Assembly (NCBI GenBank): GCA_045604285.1
Contig: JAZUNS010000073.1
Span: 1 to 11,971, forward strand
Origin: SIG636 sp045604285
Lineage (GTDB): Bacteria; Bacillota; Clostridia; Oscillospirales; CAG-382
Length of the DNA stretch: 11,971 bases
Direction: 5' to 3'
Shown: in pieces, positions 1 to 5,223 of the stretch
Position numbering within the stretch: the first letter of the stretch is position 1
Layout: every line of letters starts with the position of its first letter
Position numbers and translations under genes: made by a program
The notes under the pieces: generated by a model
Told to the model about the DNA's origin: nothing
Databases searched by the model: none
Seen by the model: only the letters and a program-made list of their open reading frames with translations

Positions 1-89
1 ACACCCTGGGCAAGGTCTGTGCTGCCCTTGGTTGCAATGTGGACGACATTATGGAGTTCGTCCCCGATGAAGCAAAGGGGGACAAATAA
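1..89 (+). CDS. C-terminal end of a Cro/C1-type HTH transcriptional regulator (partial)
   Basis: The reading frame is open from the window edge to TAA at 87-89 and encodes 28 visible residues. They include ALGCNVDDIMEFVPDE, the typical end of small YozG-like Cro/C1 helix-turn-helix regulators (a 'kAL.c...DI.e..PDE' pattern). The DNA-binding helices themselves lie before the window and are not seen. The stop codon is one base before the ATG of the Fic gene, so the two are almost certainly co-transcribed. HTH-Fic pairs are common in Firmicutes, where the HTH protein may autoregulate the operon. That role is inferred from the neighbourhood. Only the tail is visible, so the family call is moderate. 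Confidence 0.6.
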   Translation, partial: TLGKVCAALGCNVDDIMEFVPDEAKGDK

Positions 90-90
90 G

Positions 91-696
91 ATGGCTCCCC
101 AAAATAAACTTGGCATTACCAGCTCTCCCGAACTTGCAGAAGCAGAGGAACGCATCAGCAAGAAGAAAGCGGTAGAGCTTTTTGATAACGGCATGCTGGA
201 CAGCTTAGAGCCCGGCACGACTGCCTCGCTTAAAGTCATTCATAAATACCTCTTTAACGAGATCTACGACTTTGCCGGCGAGCTTCGCACCGTGAATATC
301 GCAAAGGGGAACTTCCGTTTTGCTCCGCTTATGTATCTTGAAGCGGCACTTGCCAACATCGACAAGATGCCCCAGTCCACGTTTGACAAAATCGTGGAGA
401 AGTACGTGGAAATGAATATCGCCCACCCCTTCCGTGAGGGCAACGGCAGAAGCACACGCATCTGGCTGGATTGCATTTTTAAGAAAGAGCTCGGTAGGGT
501 AGTCGATTGGAGAAAAGTAGATAAAGAGGACTACCTGCTTGCGATGGAGCGCAGCCCAATTAAGGATATCGAGATCAAGCATATCCTGAAAGCTGCCCTG
601 ACCGACGATATCCATAGCCGTGAGGTCTATATGAAGGGCATCGACCACAGCTACTACTACGAGGGTTATACAACCTTCAAGACGGAAGAATTGTAA
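91..696 (+). CDS. Class III Fic domain protein AMP transferase (putative)
   Basis: This is a 201-residue protein. Fic enzymes transfer AMP from ATP to a Ser/Thr/Tyr hydroxyl of a target protein in the cytoplasm. The full catalytic motif HPFREGNGRSTR is at residues 112-123, with catalytic His112, metal-binding Glu116 and the ATP-binding Arg pair 120/123. The C-terminal SYYYEG at 187-192 matches the inhibitory (S/T)xxxE(G/N) helix that defines class III Fic proteins. The order and length closely resemble Neisseria meningitidis NmFic, which modifies GyrB. A gyrase target here is inference. ATG at 91 is preferred over the upstream ATG at 19 because AAAGGGGG at 74-81 precedes it at good spacing and residues upstream of it overlap the HTH gene in another frame. 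G+C in 421-480 is 35 of 60, close to the chromosomal genes and unlike the next three genes. Confidence 0.93.
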   Translation: MAPQNKLGITSSPELAEAEERISKKKAVELFDNGMLDSLEPGTTASLKVIHKYLFNEIYDFAGELRTVNIAKGNFRFAPLMYLEAALANIDKMPQSTFDKIVEKYVEMNIAHPFREGNGRSTRIWLDCIFKKELGRVVDWRKVDKEDYLLAMERSPIKDIEIKHILKAALTDDIHSREVYMKGIDHSYYYEGYTTFKTEEL

Positions 697-710
697 TTGG
701 GAGGGGAAAT

Positions 711-917
711 ATGAACATTAAAGAGATCGAACAAGTTGAAGATGTTGAGTTGCGCAAAATACGAATGAAATATTGGAATTTAAGACATAAAGCGTTTTTA
801 GATGAACACGGTATATCTGATCAAGAAATTGGCAATGTTCTTGATTCATTGACTAAAGAAGAGGAAGAAGAGGTTTCTCGTTATTTGAAAACGCAGGAGG
901 AAAAAGAAAATGGCTGA
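711..917 (+). CDS. Small acidic helical protein, function unknown
   Basis: This 68-residue protein has ATG at 711 behind a strong GGGAGGGG ribosome-binding site (699-706). It overlaps the next gene by 8 bases (ATGGCTGA), so translation of the two is very likely coupled. It is strongly charged (about 18 acidic and 11 basic residues, including five consecutive Glu near residues 51-55), predicted mostly helical, with no signal peptide, Cys or membrane segment. I do not recognise a family. A small acidic protein translationally coupled to a nuclease-like gene would fit an inhibitor or specificity partner, but this is inference. It could equally be an unrelated accessory protein. Confidence 0.7.
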   Translation: MNIKEIEQVEDVELRKIRMKYWNLRHKAFLDEHGISDQEIGNVLDSLTKEEEEEVSRYLKTQEEKENG

Positions 918-1806
918 TATTAAACTTTTTAACATAAACGGAAGAGTTACTGAGTTGCAGAGCGGAAATGTTACGCTTGAAAAGGAATTGCAGACAGTTA
1001 TAGAAAATAATATGGACTCGTTCTTCGGTGTTACGTTCCTTGCCTCCGAGTATAAAACAACCGACGGCGGTCGTATGGATAGCATCGGCATCGATGAAAA
1101 TCATTGCCCTGTGATTTTCGAATACAAGCGTTCTATGAAAGAAAATGTAATTAATCAGGGGCTGTTCTATCTTAATTGGCTGTTGGATCACAAGGATAGC
1201 TTTAAAGTATTGGTAATTGAAAAGTTAGGACTTAAAGAAGCAGATAAGATCGACTGGACAATGCCTCGCGTGGTTTGTATTGCTGGAGATTTTACAAAAT
1301 ATGATGAGTCTGCAATCAAGCAAATGAATCGGAATGTCAGCCTTATCAGATACAAGAAATTTGGAAACGATTTGTTAATGTTTGAGCACATCAATGAAAA
1401 TGTTGCAACCGCGATTCCCGACACTGATATTTCTGCAACAAAAACAAAATCCACCGATAAGAGTTTTGAAGAGCAACTAAAAACTGCGGATGCTTCCGTG
1501 AAAACATTGTATCAAGATCTGTCCAACTACATATTGAGCCTTGGCGATGACGTTTCAGAAACCCATTTAAAACTTTACGCGGCATTTAAAAAGATTCGCA
1601 ATATAGTTACCGTTGTCGTGTTAAAGAAAAAACTTGTTTTAAACTTACCTCTTGATGTCAACACAATTTCATTTGTAGAGGGATTTTCACGAAACGTAAC
1701 GAATATAGGACACTGGGGCTGCGGTGCGGTAGAATTGCATTTGAAAAATACTGCAGACTTCGAAAAAGCTAAGCCGTTGATTGATCGTTCGTATAACGAG
1801 AATTGA
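910..1806 (+). CDS. PD-(D/E)XK nuclease-like protein with C-terminal DUF5655 domain
   Basis: This is a 298-residue protein. The N-terminal part (about 1-170) has the look of a PD-(D/E)XK nuclease fold: Asp57 in GGRMDSIGID, then Glu71-Tyr72-Lys73 in VIFEYKR, then Gln83...Tyr87 in NQGLFYLNWL, which resembles the Q-x(3)-Y helix of RecB-like and NucS-like nucleases. The linker from about 170 to 195 is low-complexity and polar. The C-terminal ~100 residues, with SLGDDV, KLYAAFKKIRN and a GFSRNVTNIGHWGCG stretch ending in FEKAKPLI, match DUF5655, a domain often fused to such nucleases. The protein is intracellular with no signal peptide. Biological role is not known from sequence; a DNA-processing or defence function is inference from fold and context. 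The start at ATG 910 follows GGAGGAAAAAG inside the preceding gene. The region is AT-rich compared with the flanking chromosome. Confidence 0.85.
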   Translation: MADIKLFNINGRVTELQSGNVTLEKELQTVIENNMDSFFGVTFLASEYKTTDGGRMDSIGIDENHCPVIFEYKRSMKENVINQGLFYLNWLLDHKDSFKVLVIEKLGLKEADKIDWTMPRVVCIAGDFTKYDESAIKQMNRNVSLIRYKKFGNDLLMFEHINENVATAIPDTDISATKTKSTDKSFEEQLKTADASVKTLYQDLSNYILSLGDDVSETHLKLYAAFKKIRNIVTVVVLKKKLVLNLPLDVNTISFVEGFSRNVTNIGHWGCGAVELHLKNTADFEKAKPLIDRSYNEN

Positions 1807-1992
1807 AATCATAAAGAGGGTTAATCATGAATCATAAAGAAAAATTGCGAGTAGCAATCGATTAATAGTTAATAGAAACCGGTAGGTGAATATTGAATCT
1901 CTTACGCTATCGGCGCTTCTGAGTGTTGCTGGATAGGAATTACCGACAATTCTGGTCCAGTTTACTATACAATATATTTGAGGAAAGATAAT
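1807..1992 (+). other. Spacer with 12-codon mini-ORF and short direct repeats, possible gene remnant
   Basis: No ordinary gene fits here. AATCATAAAGA occurs twice, at 1807-1817 and 1830-1840. An ATG at 1827 with a good ribosome-binding site (AAAGAGGG, 1813-1820) opens a 12-codon frame, MNHKEKLRVAID, stopped by TAA at 1863-1865 and TAG right after. All three + frames are then interrupted until 1993. The intact start signals followed by dense stops fit the 5' end of a gene whose body was deleted, or a leader peptide. I cannot decide between these from sequence. Confidence 0.3.
1981..1987 (+). promoter_or_regulatory. Ribosome-binding site deciding the ATG at 1993
   Basis: AGGAAAG lies 5 bases before ATG 1993. 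The alternative in-frame TTG at 1978 lies upstream of this site and has no Shine-Dalgarno sequence of its own, so the ATG is taken as the start. Confidence 0.7.
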
Positions 1993-2820
1993 ATGCGAGA
2001 ATACAAAGAACATTTTGTGGCATTTATAGATATTTTAGGATTCAAAGAAATCATTACTAACGAAGAGTGCGATAATATATATAATATTTTCGCAGAGATA
2101 CACTCGCGTTCTAATACAGAACTTAACTTTAACGGATTCCAAATAGAAGCATTTGATCATGTACATCATAGAATATTATCCGATAGTGTTGTGCTCTTTA
2201 TTGATGCTGAAATTCCAGACTCGTTTGCGACAATCGTTACTATTTGCAGGCGGCTTCAATCGTATCTTGCAAACAGAGATAATCCGATTCTACTGCGCGG
2301 AGGTATTGTCAAAGGTCTTCTGTACTATGAAGATGATATAATTTACGGTCAGGGATTAACAGATGCATATCTGTTAGAAAGCAAATTAGCTAAGCATCCG
2401 CGCGTGATTTTTACTGGCGACACATTAAGATGCGGAAAAGAAAACACGAAATATATGTTTCCTGATTTAGAACCATCGTTCAATACCTATAGATGTGATG
2501 AAGATGGGCTATATTTTGCAAATTATTTAACGCCACTAATAAAGTTAGGACCGCAAAAAGTCAAGGTGTTTTTTGATCGCTTGCTTAATTTGTGCGAAAC
2601 AATGTTAAATCGTCCTATTGATAATACGCTGAGGGAAAAATATCTTTGGCTTAAAAGAAAAATCATGGAAGAAATCTCTCATATGCCTCAAATCAAGGAA
2701 ATCTATAAAAATGAGGCTGAAGCTAAAGCTCAACTTGAACACGAAGCTTATAACGCGCGTTTTTCGATATATAACGATAACAAGGGCACTAGAAATCTTC
2801 CAAAATGCGAAAAAATTTGA
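1993..2820 (+). CDS. Class III nucleotidyl cyclase-like (cyclase homology domain) protein
   Basis: This is a 275-residue soluble protein. Residues 8-18 FVAFIDILGFK correspond to the first metal-binding strand of class III adenylate/guanylate cyclases (their '.FaDi.GFt'), with Asp13. Residues 61-69 ILSDSVVLF correspond to the '..GD..m' hairpin, with Asp64. RGGIVKG (102-108) corresponds to 'R.Gi..G', and YGQGLTDAYLLES (118-130) to the 'GdtVN.AaRLe' segment. By this by-eye alignment the transition-state Asn and Arg of true cyclases are replaced by Thr123 and Leu128. The cyclase fold therefore seems clear but cyclase chemistry does not. The C-terminal ~120 residues are helical and polar (about 235-260, EEISHMPQ...EAEAKAQ) with no recognised domain. 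There is no transmembrane segment. The gene is very AT-rich (16 G+C in 60 bases at 2041-2100). It stands alone after a 186-base spacer, so co-transcription with the nuclease gene is uncertain. Function is unknown; nucleotide binding or second-messenger sensing is inference. Confidence 0.75.
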   Translation: MREYKEHFVAFIDILGFKEIITNEECDNIYNIFAEIHSRSNTELNFNGFQIEAFDHVHHRILSDSVVLFIDAEIPDSFATIVTICRRLQSYLANRDNPILLRGGIVKGLLYYEDDIIYGQGLTDAYLLESKLAKHPRVIFTGDTLRCGKENTKYMFPDLEPSFNTYRCDEDGLYFANYLTPLIKLGPQKVKVFFDRLLNLCETMLNRPIDNTLREKYLWLKRKIMEEISHMPQIKEIYKNEAEAKAQLEHEAYNARFSIYNDNKGTRNLPKCEKI

Positions 2821-2858
2821 ATTAATTTTTGTTAATGCAATCGAAACCTACATACCCT

Positions 2859-2914
2859 CCCCGACATTGCTCGTTCCAAACGGGAATTTAGCAGTATCGG
2901 GGGTGTTTTCTTTT
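2859..2914 (+). terminator. Terminator-like hairpin after the cyclase-like gene
   Basis: CCCCGACATTGC (2859-2870) pairs with GCAGTATCGGGG (2891-2902) with one mismatch and one wobble around a 20-base loop. A T-rich run TGTTTTCTTTT (2904-2914) follows at once. This fits a rho-independent terminator for the gene ending at 2820. It may also be the conserved end of the accessory element. Confidence 0.55.
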
Positions 2915-3110
2915 CCTCGGAAACAGCTTGTCCTATCGTGAATTTTGTAAAAATTAGTGTAAATTGGGGTCAAGTTGTTCTTATATGGTTGCAGGTATGC
3001 CATTTTTGTGAAAAGGTTCAAAGTGCCGAAAAGTCAGTAATACCAAGGGTTTTCGGGCTTTCGAAAATAGTGGTTGTTCTTTGGCGGTCGTGGCATCTGC
3101 TGCAAGGTCC
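2915..3110. other. Proposed junction between accessory DNA and the cotJ operon
   Basis: CotJC similarity stops at about base 3095 reading on the - strand, and 2915-3060 shows no recognisable gene on either strand. The stretch holds two overlapping short inverted repeats: CCGAAAA (3026-3032) with TTTTCGG (3050-3056), and TTTTCG (3050-3055) with CGAAAA (3062-3067). Such repeats are compatible with a recombination or attachment site, but they are short enough to be chance. No integrase is in the window, so the mechanism is not shown. The junction position itself is better supported than its nature. Confidence 0.4.
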
Positions 3111-3502
3111 TCGGTAATATCGGCAATGGCGTCGCCGGTAGATTGGAAGGTGTTTGCGTTCCACGGCACGCCGCTGGCGGCAACGGGGTACAGCCCCGTG
3201 GTGTGGTCCACAAAGTAGGCGTCAAAGCCCTGCTCCTTTATCTGCTCCGGCGTAAGGTTGCGGGTAAGCTGATATACTATGGCGCAGACAATTTCCATAT
3301 GCGCCAGCTCCTCCGTGCCTACATCAGTGAGTATGCCTATAACCTCGCGGTAGGGCATGGTATAGCGCTGGCTGAGGTAGCGCATGGATGCGCCAAGCTC
3401 GCCGTCCGGTCCGCCGAACTGGCTTATTATCAGCTTTGCAAGGGCGGCGTTGGGGTTTTTGATGTTTACGGGGTATTGCAGTTTCTTATCGTATATCCAC
3501 AT
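2981..3502 (-). CDS. cotJC: Spore coat protein CotJC, manganese-catalase-like, C-terminally truncated
   Basis: This 173-residue product is similar to CotJC from Met1 to about residue 136. It starts with the typical MWIYDKKLQYPV, has GPDGELGASMRYLSQRY (32-47, Glu35 ligand) and GTEELAHMEIV (62-72, Glu and His68 ligands), then ASGVPWNA and GDAIADITEDLAAD. Family members run to about 190 residues and continue with a second Glu and a REREIVH-type His that complete the di-manganese site. Here the sequence after about 136-147 (SKARKPLVLLTF...) does not resemble the family and those ligands are missing. I infer disruption by recombination with the accessory DNA to the left; the product is probably not an active catalase. 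The start is fixed by GGAGG at 3511-3515. It is the third gene of cotJABC, an operon under sigma-E (mother cell) control in Bacillus subtilis. Confidence 0.88.
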   Translation of the reverse strand: MWIYDKKLQYPVNIKNPNAALAKLIISQFGGPDGELGASMRYLSQRYTMPYREVIGILTDVGTEELAHMEIVCAIVYQLTRNLTPEQIKEQGFDAYFVDHTTGLYPVAASGVPWNANTFQSTGDAIADITEDLAADATTAKEQPLFSKARKPLVLLTFRHFEPFHKNGIPATI

Positions 3503-3516
3503 ATATTACGCCTCCT

Positions 3517-3756
3517 TCAGTTCTGCCAGGGCCAGGGGTAGTCGGTCCAGTTCCAATCGCTGCTTTTTACCTCGTAGTAGGTAAGAGGGCCAAAGCTTTT
3601 GCGGTATTGCTCGGCAAGCTCCTCACGGGTGGCTTGCATTTTTTTATAGTATTCCATAGCCTTTTTGTTTTCGGGGTGTACGTCTAAGAACAAGACGGTT
3701 TCGTGAAGGGCGAAGTCTGCCGCCATAAGGCGTTTAAGCAAGGCATCTCTATTCAT
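3517..3756 (-). CDS. cotJB: Spore coat protein CotJB
   Basis: This 79-residue protein matches the CotJB family in length and pattern. It begins with a short helical segment (LLKRLMAADFALHETVLFLD), then has the hallmark LDVHPENKKAMEYYKK at 24-39, followed by YGPLTY-like FGPLTYYE (55-62), and ends with DWNWTDYPWPWQN, the conserved 'W.W...PWPW' tail. It is a structural component of the inner or middle coat of the spore. Its start overlaps the cotJA stop by 8 bases and its stop lies 14 bases before cotJC, which indicates one transcript and translational coupling. The gene appears intact. The exact role of CotJB in coat assembly is unknown for the family; requirement for CotJC incorporation is suspected. 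Confidence 0.92.
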   Translation of the reverse strand: MNRDALLKRLMAADFALHETVLFLDVHPENKKAMEYYKKMQATREELAEQYRKSFGPLTYYEVKSSDWNWTDYPWPWQN

Positions 3757-3958
3757 GGCGCACCTGCTTTCTGCCCGTAAAGGGCTTGTCGAGGTCGGGG
3801 AACAGAGTGCCCTTTTTTAGGGCAAGGCTTTCGTCATAAAGGTCGCCCCAGCTTTGAGGCAGCACGTAAGCCATGGCAAGGGTTTGATTGCAGCAGCTTG
3901 TATTTATCATGGATGCGGCAGCCGCATCTATGCTGTTTATATCGTCGGGATAAGCCAT
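3749..3958 (-). CDS. cotJA: Spore coat-associated protein CotJA
   Basis: This 69-residue protein carries the CotJA signature LAMAYVLPQSW (27-37), LYDESLALKKGTLFPDLDKPF (40-60), a close match to the family's 'LAMAYVPwQ.w..lY.pe.aL..GTiFPeLdkPF'. The N-terminal 20 residues are poorly conserved and low complexity. ATG at 3958 is chosen because AAAGGAGA sits just upstream; an extension to an ATG at 4018 has no such site and would add unrelated residues. It is the first gene of cotJABC. It diverges from the yerC operon across a 177-base gap, which should hold its sporulation promoter, though I could not pick a convincing sigma-E site there. Confidence 0.92.
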   Translation of the reverse strand: MAYPDDINSIDAAAASMINTSCCNQTLAMAYVLPQSWGDLYDESLALKKGTLFPDLDKPFTGRKQVRHE

Positions 3959-3964
3959 CGTTAG

Positions 3965-3972
3965 TCTCCTTT
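3965..3972 (-). promoter_or_regulatory. Ribosome-binding site deciding the cotJA start
   Basis: On the - strand AAAGGAGA lies 6 bases before the ATG at 3958. This near-perfect anti-16S match places the start here rather than at the in-frame ATG at 4018. Confidence 0.8.
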
Positions 3973-4074
3973 CAAGTAGGCTCTTTACAAGCTTATGCAA
4001 AATTTTACAAAAAGACACAGGCGGCTTTTAATTTGCCTTTAAGCTTAAAATGTTAATAAATATAAGGAAACCCC

Positions 4075-4103
4075 TTGTAAATTGGAGAAAAATCATTTAT
4101 AAT
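4075..4103 (+). promoter_or_regulatory. Sigma-A promoter of the yerC operon
   Basis: TTGTAA (4075-4080) and TATAAT (4098-4103) are separated by exactly 17 bases. The -10 box is perfect, the -35 box has four of six consensus bases, and the yerC ATG lies 33 bases beyond the -10 box with AAGGAG in between. The flanks are AT-rich. Confidence 0.8.
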
Positions 4104-4135
4104 TAACTAAACTGCTGATAATAAGGAGCTTAACA

Positions 4136-4432
4136 ATGAACGAGCGTGTAAAAAACGAAAAGACCGATTTTCTTTGCCGCGCCCTGGCTGAGATCAGAAC
4201 TCCGGAAGAAGCCGAAGCTTTACTTGAGGACCTTTGCACCATTGCCGAGCTTCAGGAAATGTCCAACAGACTTGTTGCGGCAAGAATGCTGGACGAGGGC
4301 AGTACGTATTTGGAAATTTGTGCGGCAACAGGGCTTTCCACCGCCACGGTAACCCGTGTTAACCGTGCCCGTAAGTACGGCAGCGGCGGATACGAGCTTT
4401 TGCTTGAAAGGCTTAAGAAACAAGGGGAGTAA
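4136..4432 (+). CDS. yerC: YerC/YecD family TrpR-related transcriptional regulator
   Basis: This 98-residue protein belongs to the YerC/YecD branch of the TrpR-like DNA-binding fold. Diagnostic stretches are FLCRALAEIRTPEEAEALLEDLCT (13-36), then ELQEMSNRLVAARML (39-53) and the helix-turn-helix YLEICAATGLSTATVTRVNRA (59-79) followed by YGSGGYELLLERL. These proteins are short helical dimeric repressors found throughout Firmicutes; their ligand and targets are mostly unknown. It is the first gene of the operon, with AAGGAG at 4122-4127 before its ATG. Its stop (TAA 4430-4432) lies one base before the methyltransferase start, so coupling is likely. It may regulate its own operon, but no operator is evident. 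The family call is secure from the repeated pattern and length. Confidence 0.93.
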   Translation: MNERVKNEKTDFLCRALAEIRTPEEAEALLEDLCTIAELQEMSNRLVAARMLDEGSTYLEICAATGLSTATVTRVNRARKYGSGGYELLLERLKKQGE

Positions 4433-4433
4433 T

Positions 4434-5195
4434 ATGAATACAGGCTTTTCTTTGATAGCCTCTTGTTACGACCGATTCAACACCGCCGGATACGATGAGT
4501 ATCTGGCGTTTTTTCTCTCAGCGTGCGAAAAGTTTTCGGATTTGTCCGTTAAAGAGGTGCTGGATTTAGGTTGTGGCACGGGTGAGCTTACAAAGCGACT
4601 TTGCGATAAGGGCTTTGACGTTGTGGGCGTTGACGGCTCTGAGGAGATGCTGGCAGAGGCGTTTGGCAAATGCGCTGCCGACGGCGCTTTGCTTTTGTGC
4701 CAGGATATGCGTGATTTTGAGCTGTACGGTACGGTGCAGGCAACTCTTTGCAGCTATGATTGCATCAACTACCTGCTTGAAACGGCAGACGTTGCCGATT
4801 GCTTCTCGCTTGTTAACAACTATACGGAAAAAGGCGGCGTTTTTGTGTTTGACGTAAACACGCCCTACAGATACAAAACCGTGTTTGCCGACAACGTCTA
4901 CGTCTATGACGATAAGGACGGCATGCTTGTTTGGCAAAACAAGTTTATGCAAAAGCGTGGGCTGTGCGACTTTTACCTTAGTTATTTCGAAAACCAAGGT
5001 GACGGCATCTACGCCCGTGGTGACCAGGTGCAGCGTCAACGCTGTTACGCCTTAAAGACTATAGAAAAGCTTCTTAAGAAAAACGGCTTTGAGCTTTGCG
5101 CAGTTTACGGCGGCACGGATATGTCGCCCCTTACGGAAACCGGCGAAAAAGCCTATTTCGTTGCAAAAAGCCTGACGGGCAGAGCCCAGGGCTGA
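4434..5195 (+). CDS. Class I SAM-dependent methyltransferase
   Basis: This 253-residue protein has the Rossmann-like methyltransferase core. Motif I is EVLDLGCGTGELT (41-53), which binds the methionine part of S-adenosylmethionine. Asp67 in VVGVDGSEEML (63-73) would bind the ribose hydroxyls, and Asp91 in CQDMRDF (89-95) the adenine region. SYDCINYLL (107-115) is motif IV-like. A C-terminal part of beta strands (about 150-240) resembles the inserted substrate lid of small-molecule methyltransferases of the YqeM/ubiE-like group. The substrate cannot be read from sequence. The ATG at 4434 is chosen because AAGGGGAG (4422-4429) precedes it and the residues further upstream are out-of-frame yerC. 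It is co-transcribed with yerC and, 28 bases later, hslO. Confidence 0.88.
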   Translation: MNTGFSLIASCYDRFNTAGYDEYLAFFLSACEKFSDLSVKEVLDLGCGTGELTKRLCDKGFDVVGVDGSEEMLAEAFGKCAADGALLLCQDMRDFELYGTVQATLCSYDCINYLLETADVADCFSLVNNYTEKGGVFVFDVNTPYRYKTVFADNVYVYDDKDGMLVWQNKFMQKRGLCDFYLSYFENQGDGIYARGDQVQRQRCYALKTIEKLLKKNGFELCAVYGGTDMSPLTETGEKAYFVAKSLTGRAQG

Positions 5196-5223
5196 TAATT
5201 TCAAGTTTTAGAGGGATAATAAT

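Noticed and set aside
2711..2941. 76-residue + strand frame overlapping the end of the cyclase-like gene
   Set aside because: It overlaps the real gene out of frame and then runs through the terminator hairpin; no ribosome-binding site.
3074..3541. 155-residue + strand frame across cotJC
   Set aside because: It is antisense to clear CotJC and CotJB sequence and shows no domain of its own.
3517..3756. CotJB considered as also damaged by the insertion
   Set aside because: It has full length, its conserved PWPW tail and normal spacing to cotJC, so it is intact.
3749..4018. Longer CotJA starting at 4018
   Set aside because: The extra 20 residues are not part of the family and the perfect Shine-Dalgarno sequence sits before the ATG at 3958.
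3985..4020. Possible sigma-E promoter for cotJ (CATAAGCT on the - strand)
   Set aside because: The -10-like box is only partial and no convincing -35 element lies 13-15 bases upstream of it.
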